A program made the translations under genes and the position numbers. A DNA stretch of 64,000 nucleotides from Enoplolaimus lenunculus (taxonomy: Eukaryota; Nematoda; Enoplea; Enoplida; Thoracostomopsidae), in the NCBI GenBank assembly GCA_030248215.1, contig JASANG010003708.1, positions 248,001 to 312,000 on the forward strand, in the 5' to 3' direction. The notes below the pieces were generated by a model. It worked only from the letters and a program-made list of their open reading frames with translations. It had not been told where the DNA came from and did not search any database. Positions 52,715 to 63,953 of the stretch are shown piece by piece. Numbering within the stretch: position 1 is the first letter of the stretch; every line of letters begins with the position of its first letter.

Positions 52715-54656
52715 TTATTCAAGAACTTTGGATTCTCCACAAGACTGAGGGCATGCCCTATCGTTGGGAAAACATTTCTGGAATGCAGGAGCATCGCACA
52801 TTACCACTGAACAGCATTGTTGATCTAAAACAACCCAATTTTTGTAAAATTAGAACCACAGCGCTTGTTGGCCAACAGCTTCCTACGACTAAAGCAAAAT
52901 GATGGTAAGCTCAATCTTAGCATAGAACCTAATGATGCACTATAGATAAGATAGAAAAGCACCAGTTGGCAGAATGGAAAGTACCCTTTTCATTGCATAC
53001 GCCTCTGACCAAACGGTTTAATGATGTGTTAGTCAACGTTCAAAACGGTGTTCAAGTTAAATTTATATGGTTTACCCTCAGCGAGGCAACAGCACTCCTC
53101 AACTTTGAAATTGGGACTAAACAACAAAAGATATAAAAAGGTTTCGAACACTTTTGAATTACGAAGACATTAAAGTATATGTAGCGGCCTGCGTTGGTGT
53201 ACGAAAACACTTACCGTCCGCACAGTCGCTCGCTCCATTGCACCAAGACTCATCTTTCGAGCATCCGTCCTGTTTATTTCCTTTAAATCCAGAATTGCAT
53301 ACACAGAAATTTATCTCAATCATTGCTGAAATAAATCAATATTCAAAAAATACCATTCGGATGTATCAATACACACGGCCGCATCTACGGGCTGGCGCGA
53401 GGGGCACTGTTCTAGGGGATCCCCCTGGCTATTTTTGTTCTAAAGCATTAATAAAAGAATTTAATGTTTTTTGTCCCACATATACGAACCACTAGTCAAC
53501 GTGGTTTCAAATTTGCAATCCAATATCGGTCCTGCCAAAACCTTTTATTCCTAGAACCTGTGTAGTACTTTTTGTTTACGTTTCGGTTCACTTTTTAATT
53601 CTTCGCGCTACATCGTGTACTTTTTTACATTTTACTTCCAAAAGGCTGTTTTCTTGCTTATGAAACATTCACAACAACAGCTGGAACGTTGCTCAAAATA
53701 CGTTTGTGGGGCGTTCCAGTCTAAAAGCTCATGCATTGTTCTATGTGAAAATTTTAAGTTGCACTGCGACGTTTTTGGTGGGAAATATGTAGCGTCAATT
53801 GCAAATATTTTACTAAACTTGACTAGTATATACTATGATGCATATATAACAGTCATATGGGCAAAATTATATTTAGTTAGGGATTTCGCTTTATGTAATT
53901 AGTAATAAGTTGAATTTCAACTGAATTATTACAATTTGTTTTTGCCTAATTTCACTGTCATCCAAAATAAATACGCTTCTAAATTGTTCTAAGACATTTA
54001 GTCGGCTGGCGTGAGCTGTTCAACCAAACTGGAAAATGCTAAGAATAGTGTTGTGACTTGAAAGCAACAGATTTATTAACCCAATAAATGAAACAAGCCA
54101 ATAACAGACCCTGTGAAAATTGGATTGGCTCTTGATTTGTATAAGGAAATGCATTGGATCCGTGTACTAACAAATAGAAGTTAAAAAAGTTATTAAAACT
54201 TACTATCCGTATTAATTAGAAGACCAGGCCATGCCCAATGTCAAATAAGGATGGCTTGAAAGCAACGAGACTGATTCGTAGGTTTAGGTTTGTGTTTAGG
54301 CTTACGCTTAGGTTTATTCTGTTGCTTAGGTTTGCGCTATCTTTTACGCTTAAGTTTAGGCTTACGCGTAAGACTGACTTATAGGTTTAGAATCATGCTA
54401 AGGCTTGGGTTTAGCTTAATATTACGTTTAAACTGTACGCTTAGGCGTAAGGTTAGCGTTGAGCTCAGCCTAATTGGCTCGGCTCATATAGTGATCATGG
54501 GTCAAACTTACGATTACTCGTATCACAATAGCTATTACTAGGGCAATCTTCGTCAGTTTGACATTCATCCTCGTCATCCTGCGATGTTGACAAGTCGATT
54601 ACTAGCAATGAAACCAATGCGAAAATGCAAATTTTGTACGCAGTAAACGATTTCAT
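52715..54656 (-). CDS. secreted 14-cysteine protein, paralogue A
   Basis: Minus-strand exons 54656-54512, 53325-53215 and 52824-52715 join through phase-1 introns (1186 and 390 bp) into 121 residues. A signal peptide (MKSFTAYKICIFALVSLLVI) is followed by an acidic start DDEDECQTDEDC, then CVCNSGF, SWCNGASDC, QQCC, VMCD and ACPQSCGESKVLE. All 14 cysteines keep the exact spacing of paralogue B, and by my hand alignment 42 of 91 residues from the first cysteine block to the end are identical, without gaps. Exons 2 and 3 have the same lengths as in B; exon 1 is shorter because it lacks B's linker. There is no N-glycosylation sequon. Cysteines 1-6 look EGF-like; the rest is unassigned. The exon 1 donor is GTAAGT. 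Confidence 0.88.
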
Positions 54657-54919
54657 ATTTTGAAGCGTGTAACTGTGACTATTAAATTAAAATGATTCTA
54701 AAATTTGAATGAAGACTTTACAGTAGTGAAAATATGCGTATTTTGCGACCACTACTACCACCACCGTATTGTGGAGTGAGAGGCTAAATTCGATCATTAT
54801 GCGGTTGTGGTAGTTCCAAAACCGGCGTACAGGGTCCGGTAATTTTTTCCACTTCTCGCTATTTTTGGAGCGCATTTGCTGTTCAAATCAGCTTTTAGGA
54901 AAGCTTGAAAAATGATTGA

Positions 54920-55090
54920 TATGTAGTTTTAAATATTGTTGAAAACATTGTTGAATGGCTGATCGACAACGGATGCAAAGTCACAACTCCGCCTCATAAA
55001 CCAAAGCTTCATTTGTGCAACAGTTATGAGCCCAAAAAAGTTGGCTATGCAATATTTCATGGAACAAAATCACTTCAAGGGCCCGTGTAG
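54920..55090 (+). pseudogene. fragment of a DDE transposase (DNA transposon relic)
   Basis: One open frame reads NIVEWLIDNGCKVTTPPHKP then KLHLCNSYEPKKVGYAI. The pattern 'WL...G......KP.L..L...Y.PK...Y' resembles the region before the last DDE motif in Tc1/mariner-like transposases of invertebrates. About 55 codons remain, ending where an R1-like end (GGGCCCGTGTAGCGAGGGGG, 55080) begins. No catalytic triad is left. This rests on pattern memory, not a search. Confidence 0.45.
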
Positions 55091-57184
55091 CGAGGGGGGT
55101 TCAAGTATATTGCTACCGCATACCCCTTTTCACTGCTAGCTGTAAACTTTCTGTAAAATTGTTCGTTGTCTGCTGTTTTTTTGTTTGTGTGAAATCACTG
55201 TATTGCAAGTGCACGATATATGTTGTACATTGCGAAGTTTCAGGTTTGATGCGTAAAAATTACAGCGGCCGATTCGGAAATTTCAGGCGAGGGCGCGAGC
55301 TCGATACGTATCTAACTGTAAAATAACGGTGAACAAATTGAGAAGCTAAACGCAGTTTTTGCTGGGGCATAGAACACTTATTTTGAATTTGAACCTATTT
55401 GTTGGCCGAGTGCTTGAGCAGTACCCTTAGATCAGCCAGTTGTGCAATAAATATTGATTGCTTGCAATATATGCCTGTCGCTAGACAAATCTGCGGTGGG
55501 TTTGGGTTCGAATAAATCCTGCGAGGAGCATGCACAGATTTCACTTGACCTAGATACTGGGCGATCATAACGCTTTAATCCTATTACACTGATTGTAATA
55601 ATTTCTGTGTTGTGGGTTTAGCGTTTCATCCCCTTTCTGGCTGTGTGGGTACGCTGTAATCTGTGCATCTATACATTGCGTATCGATTATTAATTCTGTG
55701 AATATGTCCACAGTGTTACAGCTGCAATAACTATCTTGGAGTGGGAGATATGGTAATAAGTTAGTAAAGATTTTGACTGTAGGATTTAAATTTATGGCAT
55801 CCTTACGGATTATGATTGGGGTGTGTAGGTACTTATTTTTAACTGAAATAAAGTTTTAATTTGAATTCCGCGATCCAGTAGCCTCCCTAAGTAAAATTGA
55901 TAAGATGGTAATTTTGAGAATTGGAAGTCACCCGAATCAACCCTTGGACGACAAAACATTGTTTTTAGGTACATTTTTGTTAATTTTAAGTAAAATTTTG
56001 TTTTGAAAATTACGGATTTTCGTCAAAATAGTGGATTTTTTAACTTTTTATGCGATTTGAAAGATCAATTTTGTTTTTAAAATAAATTACTCGGGTCAAA
56101 ACAACATACTTTAGATTTTTGAACTATTTTAAAAGTTTAAATTTTCATCTAAAAACTAAATTTTTAAGACAAACAGCTTTTTGTTAGATTTTAGCACAAT
56201 TTTAAGTTAGAAATTTTTAATAAAAACTTTTTTAAGTTAAATTTAGCGGTTTTTCAACATTTTTGAAAAATTTTAAAATTTTATCATAAAATTCCTAGAA
56301 CGCGATTAACCTTTCGTTTTACGGATATATAAGCGCAGAGCAAGTTGGGTTCGGGGGCTCAGTGGTATACGGGAGCGAGTTGCTGCCCGACGCCTTAGCG
56401 GATTTTGTGTTTTGGAGTTTATGATTTTAGAGTTTAACGATTTTGGGTAGTTAATTGTTATAGTTGCACGTGAAGTAAGCGTTTAGTGTCGAGATAACTG
56501 TACTGTATTCTTGAGATAAGAGTATTTGGAGCCCGTTGTGTACGATAATTTGTGAAGTCTAAGTGGAGTTTCTGACTAATTTTTGTGTGAATTTGGAATT
56601 TTTGTGAAAATTCGTGTGCGATATTTATTGCTAAGCCGGTTTGTGGAATTTTTACGATTGGAATATTACAGCGTGCATACGAGAATTCATTCCGCAAGGA
56701 GTCCCTAAGTTTCAAATAATATTTCATAAATACGTAGTTGTGTAATTTATCTGGTTAGACAAGAAGTTTTTTGGTTTGTATGATGTTGATTACAAGTATT
56801 CTGGGGTGTCAATTAGTGCTATTTTGGGCTTTTAAATGGTCTACTGAGTTACCGAGTAGTAACAGATTGATATTTAAGAGTGTTTTGCCCTTCAAGGGAG
56901 CCATAATTTTATTGTTCTGTGGCTTGTTTTATGGTTCTGAAAGTACTTATTTTGTGTTACGCGATCTGAGATTGTTTTGGGGCATAGGAAAGTTTAAGCA
57001 TTTGTTTCTGCCATGGGGCTTGAGTTTAAGTAAGTTGTTTAGATTTATAGCTCGTGCGATTTTTATTGTAAAAGAATTAGAGATTTGTGCTTGCTTTGGT
57101 AACCTTCGAACTTAATTAAGAAGTTGTTCTCCAGAGTGATGACCGAGTTTGAAGTTGTATTTTTTAAGTTCGCTGCGTTACAAA

Positions 57185-57350
57185 GGCCCATGTTACTTTA
57201 AGGGACGTCCAGGTTTGTCTAGTGGATCCATAAAAGAGTAGGTTTAGATCCTAGATTACATTTTTGGCTTAGGCTTAAGCTTAAGCTTAGGAACACATTT
57301 TTGCAACACTTAGGCTTAGGCTTAGGAATATGCTTGATCTACTATTACAC
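57185..57350 (+). mobile_element. R3 MITE
   Basis: Starts GGCCCATGTTACTTTAAGGG and closely follows the 37.8-kb copy (AAAAGAGTAGGTTTAGATCC; TTAGGCTTAAGCTTAAGC). Its right end has lost the inverted repeat. Confidence 0.7.
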
Positions 57351-57854
57351 TTGCGTGCGGTAACGGTAAATGTATATTAGTTGAAAGTTCCCGGTTAAAA
57401 CCCAATTTTGAACTCTACAACTTAGGCAAAATACTTAGAAACATATGTAAGAGCATTGCTTAATACACGGTTCATGTTGTGCTATACTTAGGAACAAAGG
57501 AGTGAAATGTTTGATTCGTTGGGCTAGTCAGGTTGTATTCGAATGGGCTTATGTGAAACCACACTTTTATTCAAGTGATTGCTGAATTTGCCTCATCGAA
57601 CAGCTGCGAAACCAAAAATAACATCGAATTAAAACACAAAATTGTACGTCGTTTAGAAACAGTTGACACTAAATGCTCAAACCGTTCAATTGCAAAGCCG
57701 TTTTATACTCCACGTTTGATGCTTGTGCTGAAATTAAGGTGATAATCCAGTTGAAATTTTGCAATATTCAACTATGAATAATCATCTGTAGCTTAATAAT
57801 AACAACCTGTTTCAAAGCTGATATCAAAGAAAAAGCTGAAAATTTGAAACAAAC

Positions 57855-57874
57855 AGAAAAAAATTAACAAAAAA

Positions 57875-57910
<36 letters not shown>

Positions 57911-57963
57911 AAAACACAAACACAAAAAAAAAAAAAAAAACACACAAAAAAAAAAAAAAAACA
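57855..57963. repeat. A-rich simple repeat
   Basis: About 110 bp of nearly pure A with scattered C. The poly-phenylalanine frame on the minus strand is an artefact of it. Confidence 0.95.
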
Positions 57964-57979
57964 AAACAAAAGCTTTGCC

Positions 57980-58055
57980 AAAAGTTAAAAACCACTCAGG
58001 ATTCGAACCTTGGCTCTTTTGCCTTCAAATTAAATATGCTACCACTACAACATGT
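57980..58055 (-). pseudogene. tRNA-like pseudogene
   Basis: On the minus strand an A-box-like TAGTGGTAGCATATTTAA and a B box GGTTCGAATCC are spaced as in a tRNA, but the anticodon stem and acceptor ends do not pair well. The A-rich run lies on its 3' side as poly(T) on this strand, so it is not a typical SINE tail. Confidence 0.45.
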
Positions 58056-58192
58056 GATCGATTGCAACATGATCCTATACCGGTATGGCTTAGGAATAGT
58101 TTCATCCTTACGCTTTGACGTACGCATTGACTTAGACTTAGGAATTTGTTTATACTACTATTCCGGCCCTGATCTGTACATGAATGTCTTCA

Positions 58193-58330
58193 CATACTGT
58201 AGTGACCCGAATAAGAGGGGGACTGATATTTATGTGGCCTCTTCAGAGGGTAACCCCCCTTGTTATTCGGTTACGGACTGTTATTTATTTTTAATCCGCC
58301 CTCCCCGCCTTTTGTTGAACATATATATAC
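58193..58330 (+). repeat. dispersed repeat starting CTGTAGTGACCCGAATAAGA
   Basis: Reverse-complement copy of 47605-47745. Both carry GGCCTC or GAGGCC next to TATTTATGTGG and a second arm with GTTATTCGGTTACGG. A partial R2 copy lies just left (58074-58185). Confidence 0.65.
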
Positions 58331-58574
58331 GGTATTGCAATGAAAATGGTAAAAAATGTTGATTTGAGTGAGAAAGAATCCTTAATGATCTTAAGATGCT
58401 CAAATCGTTTTGTAATAAATTAATAAATTTGATATAAAATTGATCTATTTGTACCAAAATTATTTCGCAACGCTGTTCCATATATTGATTAAGGTTTAGG
58501 ACAAAAGACTGCCGAAACCTAAGACGTTTTATAACTTTAACGTTAGCCTAATAGCCTGGAGTGTTTTAAACTAC

Positions 58575-58827
58575 ACTGTAAATCCCAGTGAGTTGATTTT
58601 AACTCAGAATGAGTTGAATCACTCAGTCTGAGTTAGGACTTTCAGAACTCAGAATTCTGAGTCAATAAAATTTACTCTGAATTAATTATTCAACTTATCC
58701 GTAATAAACTGAACTCAGAGTGAGAATCAATTCAACTCAGAATGAGTTAATGTTAACTGTTATTAACTCAGAAATAACTAACTCTCTAGCTGAGTCGATT
58801 AACCAATTCACTGGAATTTACAGTGTA
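58575..58827 (-). mobile_element. R7 MITE, best-preserved copy
   Basis: 253 bp from CACTGTAAATCCCAGTGAGT to TTCACTGGAATTTACAGTG, flanked by TA on both sides. ACTCAGAATGAGTT and its inverse fill the core, so it folds almost end to end. Confidence 0.85.
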
Positions 58828-58918
58828 GGCTTACGGTAACTACCCGTGTTGTTTCGATTGTGAAATGAAATCACGCTTTTGTAAAGTAATTATTTTATAT
58901 TTGTGAAAATTAACTTTT

Positions 58919-59178
58919 AGGCCCATGTAAAGATCAGGGGCGGAACGCTTTTCTGTGGGACCGCAATACAGGTAAGCTGTATGCTTTAGGCTAATTTTTT
59001 TTGCTTGGTTTAGGCTTAAGCTTAGGCTAAGGCTCACGAATATGCTCATGCTTACGCTCAGGCTTAGGTTTAAGCTTAGGCCTAGGCTTAGGAATACGCT
59101 CATTCTTACGCTTAGGCCTAGGCTTAGGCCTAGGAATATGTTTATAATACTGTTCCGCTCCCGTTCTTCACATTGGCC
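58919..59178 (-). mobile_element. R2 MITE
   Basis: Ends GGCCCATGTAAAGATCAGGG and CCCGTTCTTCACATTGGCC. The core holds long AGGCTTAGG and CCTAGGCTTAGG arrays. Confidence 0.8.
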
Positions 59179-59652
59179 ACGTTACTTTTTCTATAAAATA
59201 AAAATATTACTGTTCACGTTTGATACCTGAAATATGATAACGATTTTGTGAATTTTGATTATATCAGTTCAACACATTTCTATCCCGGAACGCTTTTGTG
59301 TTTTGTACTGGTATGGACACCGGCATATTATTCTTACAATAACAGGTGAAAAGCAACTATGAAAAAAGTTTCAGCATCAACATTCAGTTCAGCCCGCTAC
59401 GGAGTAGTGGAATACACCACGACCAGTTTGCGAGATTGGCCCGCATACAGATCAGGGCAGTAACAGTAGTATAACCATATTTCTAAGATTAAGTCTAAAT
59501 TTAAGCCTAAAACCAAAGCGCACTAAAGCTTAAGTTTACTCTATTGCACTCTCCCGGAAACACAGCACCTCTTCTGATAGAAGCATGGTCCGGTGATGTT
59601 TGATGACCACAAATTTCTGTTGAGGAACATTTTGCTATACCGCTCCGAAGAA

Positions 59653-59850
59653 AACATTTTTCATTGGTTCTCTCATACTGAGGAATGCCAAGTGGTGATT
59701 GGTCGTTTCAGTAAAAAATTTTTTAACATTTTTCATTGGTTCTCACATAATGAGAAATGTATGTGGTGATTGGTCGTTTCAGTAATAACATTTTTCATTG
59801 GTTCTCACATAATGATAAATGTCAAGTGGTGATTGGCCGTTTCAGTACAA
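59653..59850 (+). repeat. ~62-73-bp tandem repeat, three units
   Basis: Each unit starts ACATTTTTCATTGGTTCTC and ends GTGGTGATTGG(T/C)CGTTTCAG. Starts at 59653, 59726 and 59788. Confidence 0.88.
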
Positions 59851-60071
59851 TAAAATTTTTATAACACTGATTAGAACCAAAATCACACAACCAGTATGAT
59901 TTGAGGCACAAAATCAACAATTTTAATGGTGTAAAATATTGTCGCATTACGAAAAATTTACGAGTCAATTTACTTTGTCAAAAGTGTGGAAAATTTGCGT
60001 TTGTGACAACAAACTTCAGCTTTACCGCAAGATTATTCCGGCTCTGATTTGAATTAAACGCGGTCTGGACC

Positions 60072-60240
60072 AGCCCATAGCCACAGAGCAATCAGTGTGG
60101 GCTCAGCCTCCCATAGAAGAGTTTTAGCCCCATCACAAAAATTGTGCAACCTTGATTTGTAAGTCATTGAAAACACTTGGGTGCATTTCTGAAAATGTTT
60201 TAAACCAATCCCCAGCAAGGTGAGCGGACTCTTGGCCTGG
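60072..60240 (+). mobile_element. R1 MITE
   Basis: AGCCCATAGCCAC at the left, CAACCTTGATTTGTAAGTCA inside and GCAAGGTGAGCGGACTCTTG at the right. Diverged ends. Confidence 0.6.
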
Positions 60241-60319
60241 TTCTTGTTCTTCCCCGGTATTTGCCGTTGGAGATGTAATAATCACTTTGCAAGCTTACAA
60301 CGCGGAGAAATTGTCCTTT

Positions 60320-60527
60320 GGCCAATGTAAAGAACAGGAGCGAAACAGTATTACAAGCATATTCTTATGCCTTTGCGTTAGCGTAAGCCTGAGCCTAAGC
60401 GTAAGAATGAGTTTATTCCTACGCCTAAGCCTAAGCCTAAGCACAGCGAATAAATTACTCTAAAGCTTAAGCTTACTCTTTTCTAGTCCCACAGAAAAAC
60501 GTTCCGCCCCTGATCTTTACATGGGTT
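60320..60527 (+). mobile_element. R2 MITE, near-complete
   Basis: Ends GGCCAATGTAAAGAACAGGA and CCGCCCCTGATCTTTACATG are inverted over about 25 bp. The core includes CCTAAGCCTAAGCCTAAGC, an exact nematode-telomere-type run of three units. Confidence 0.85.
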
Positions 60528-61165
60528 GTACTTCTAATGTAAAAATCATACCACAGTGCATACATGAATTGTTCCGCCGTGAAGATAAGATAGCTTATAA
60601 GCCGAATCAAGCGCAGATTAACTTAGCGTCTTCGTAACCACCAAGCTTTATAGCTGTCAAATTTACCTACTCATCGCGGTCCCGTATGTACTGTAGAGGT
60701 TCGTCCCAAAAACTTTATGACCAGCGCCTCCCAAACAAATTTTTTGGTGAGATTTATTTGTGTGACCCACATCTTTGTTGCCAAATATGTTAAACAAAAC
60801 ATATATTTGCTTTGAAAACTCTTCTATATACCAAATCTACATGCATGCATTGTGTACTGGCAATATATTTTGCCAAAATCACAACATTAACCCTGCAAAA
60901 TTGCTAATTGTTTTTGCAACCTTTAAATTTTGTCAACACCTGTTTTTTGTCGTTCATAGTTCTATTTCGCCAAATTCAAATTCAGACAAAACTTGATAAA
61001 CATTTTCGTTTATCCGTTACCGCATAGTTTCAACTCAAGTGTAAATATAAGTTTTATTTTTTTGCTTAAATTGGATGGAAATTATGAAATTATATCAGCG
61101 AGTTTGTGCTAAAACTTAATTTTAAACTTTAGATAAAATGCGTCAACGGTTTTATAGACGACGCA

Positions 61166-61385
61166 TGGCCAATGTTACTCTAAGGGGCGTAACAGTAAAT
61201 TAAGCGTATTTATAAACCTAACCATGAGCGTTGCAAGAATGAGTTTCTAAGCCTAAACCTAAGCCTAAGCGTTGCAAAAATGAGTTCCTAAGCCAAAGTC
61301 TAAACAAAAAATGTAATCTAGAATCTAAACCAACTCTTTTATAGACCCACCAGAAACCTGGACACTCCTTAAAGTAACATGAGCC
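61166..61385 (-). mobile_element. R3 MITE
   Basis: Ends GGCCAATGTTACTCTAAGGG and CTCCTTAAAGTAACATGAGC plus C. The core has CCTAAACCTAAGCCTAAGCG. Confidence 0.78.
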
Positions 61386-61512
61386 GACGACACGAGGCAT
61401 TTTCGTCTCGCATACCGAATCACTCTGGCGGTGTTGTGTGTTTTTGGCAAATGAGAGCTAAACGTGTTAACGTTTTCACCAGTTCCACATTGGTCATCGC
61501 CATGCTGTGCAA

Positions 61513-61678
61513 ACCCGTAGCCGGCTCACCTTCTTGCTAGGTGGGCTAAACATTTTTCTCGAGAGGCATACAAGGTATTTTGATGACTTACAAGCAAGGT
61601 TGCCAATTTTCTATGGGAAGCAAAATTCTTCCACGGGGACTGAGTCCCCCATGGCCACCCTCCGGCCACGGACCCCGT
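61513..61678 (-). mobile_element. R1 MITE, inverted copy
   Basis: It begins ACCCGTAGCCGGCTCACC and ends GGCCACGGACCCCG. The inner landmark GACTTACAAGCAAGGTTGCC is the reverse of the R1 core. Confidence 0.68.
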
Positions 61679-62739
61679 GTTTATGGCAAACTGAGCATTT
61701 TACCCAAAAATGTATAAATACTTCTTTGGTAGCCATGTTCATCATTTGGCCGATTGTTCGGCGTTTTCTGCTCACAAAACTTCATTTAAATAATTTTTGC
61801 TTTTGAGAACAACAAAAATCAAATTTTATCACTGAAGCATTTAAAATTTAGTACGGCACAAAACAGTAAAACAAGCAAAAACTTAACAATAGCAATCACT
61901 AGTTTGATACACAAACTGTTATCCTAATTTAATAATGAATATTCCATTTTAAACTACCAGTTTAAAATTTGACGATCAAAAAAATAACGTTTGTCATACT
62001 TTTCAGTTAAGTTTCACTTAATATAATTTTAATTTGGCGAATATTTTACATAATTTTGATTGGTTGAAAAAACTTTTACCTGATAAAAACCCGATTGGTT
62101 GAAAAAACCTTTTACCTGGAAAACATTCCGCAGTTTTTGAGTGCAAAATTTTGAGATTCAGTCCTGTGTCTGTACTTACGCAAATTTTTTCATTTTCGTT
62201 GCAAAATGTCTCAGAACTGGACAGCTACTCAAAGTCCTCTTGAGATGTTTCTCCTATTTTTGCAATCAATGACGTCAGATGTTTTAAGTTTTAGCAAAAA
62301 AATTAGTCTAAAGCTTAAGCTTACTCTTTTCTAGTCTCACAGAAAAACGTTTTGCCCCTTACCTTCACATATCCCGAGATGCTTATACCTCCTATTTTTA
62401 CCATCAACGACGACAGATGTTTTAAGTTGTTTTTGGTTTTTCATTTCAATTCTAAACTTGTCTTTACAGCATTTTTTTTATTTGTGCATCTGTTCCGTTG
62501 CATGCGAATTAGGTTTGACATTTCGTCGGCAAATCCTTGTATCCTGGTTTAATTTTAATTTAACCTGTTTCACCGGTAAACGAGCCTTTATGGAATTTTA
62601 TCCTTTTCACAGTGTTCTTTGTTGAAGTTATAGCACGCAAGTGTAGCATTTCAGGTAAATATATGAGAATTTTTACACGTCAAACTGTATATACACTGCC
62701 TAAAACTGTTCATATAGGAACATTTTGTAAAGCTAACAC

Positions 62740-62945
62740 ACTGTAAATTCCAACGAGTTGATTAATCAAATCAGTTAGTGAGTTAAGTTAATTCTGAGGT
62801 AGTACATAAAATTATTCTGAGTTGATTTGATTCTTACTTTAGGTTGAGTTATTTCCGATTGAGTATATTGATTAACTCAGAATGAGTTGAATCAACTCAG
62901 AATTCTGCGTTCTCACAGTCTTACTCAGACTGAGTGAGTCCAATC
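62740..62945 (+). mobile_element. R7 MITE, right end lost
   Basis: Starts CACTGTAAATTCCAACGAGT and continues through ATTAACTCAGAATGAGTTGA to CAGACTGAGTGAGTCCAATC, where the match stops. Confidence 0.68.
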
Positions 62946-63154
62946 TTTCGGTTTTAATGCTGCCATCTTTTGTTGCTAAGTAGCGACATCAACATTCTAA
63001 ACCGATTTTCGTAACGGTAAAACGGATATTTTTTGTACCATTGGTGTTTACAGGAAATGTCCTTCGTAACTACAAAGCAATTTTCGAACGTCTGATATAT
63101 AGATAGTTTGCTTAAAAAAATTTAAAATTTCTAGTTTGCGGCCAAACTAAATAT

Positions 63155-63425
63155 TATTTCTCGCCAAACGTTGAGTTTTCCCGCCCACAATATGAACTTC
63201 TTCGCCAAAATCTGAATATCCCGCGTAAATTTGAATTTTTGTGAAAAAATTTTAATTCGCTGCCAAAATTAAAAATTTGCCTCATAAATTTCAACTTTTT
63301 CAGCCAAATTCTATTGTCACGCTAATTTTCAAACATTACCGCCAAAATGGACAATTTCTGCCGAAATTTGAATTTCCCGCCAAAATTTGAATTACCCTCA
63401 CAGTTTGAATTACTCGTCGAATATA
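63155..63425 (+). repeat. degenerate ~20-bp tandem repeat
   Basis: Variants of CCGCCAAAATTTGAATTT recur about a dozen times (TCGCCAAAATCTGAATATC, CCGAAATTTGAATTTCCCG and others). Open frames across it are not genes. Confidence 0.75.
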
Positions 63426-63920
63426 ACAAGCATCATACCGATGGAGAACTTGCGATTTGTCCGTTATACCGTTGTCAAAAACATCTATTTAACAAATTTG
63501 TGTTGTAATTAATTCTATGAAAATTGTTTTTTGTAAACACTTATGGAGGTTATGCAGTTGATATAAAACGATTGGTACGTTGTATGTGCGAAGCGTACAC
63601 ATTAAAACATTTGTGAAGCTAAGCCTTAATGTCTTACTCTGGCTAAAATTTTTAAGTCGAGTTAACTTTCCTGTGCCCTCTGTCTATTGATTCGATTTTT
63701 TTGTCAACTCAAAGTCTCACTTGCGAACAATACACGCGTGCTGTTTTTGTTGCTCAATGGAACGAAATGTAATGTTTAATGAGTCGTGTTTTATATCCAA
63801 CGCATATACAGGAAACAATTGGTTTCAACTGCTGGCTGAAAAATCGGTTAATTGGACTATCAGCAGCGATATGTACGTATGACCGTCATTGCGAACCCAG
63901 TATGCTTTGTAGGGCGCAAA

Positions 63921-63953
63921 ACATCAGGGCGCAAAACATCAGAAGGGACATAC
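63921..63953 (+). repeat. 15-bp direct duplication
   Basis: GGGCGCAAAACATCA occurs twice in a row, next to a decayed CTGTAACGACTCGAATAAGA repeat end that runs to the window edge. Confidence 0.8.

Noticed and set aside
57793-57981. Poly-phenylalanine frame on the minus strand
   Set aside because: Produced by the A-rich simple repeat at 57855-57963.
58193-58330. Calling the CTGTAGTGACCCGAATAAGA repeat an LTR
   Set aside because: Only one end is recurrent. I could not find paired direct repeats or any element genes, so it is left unclassified.
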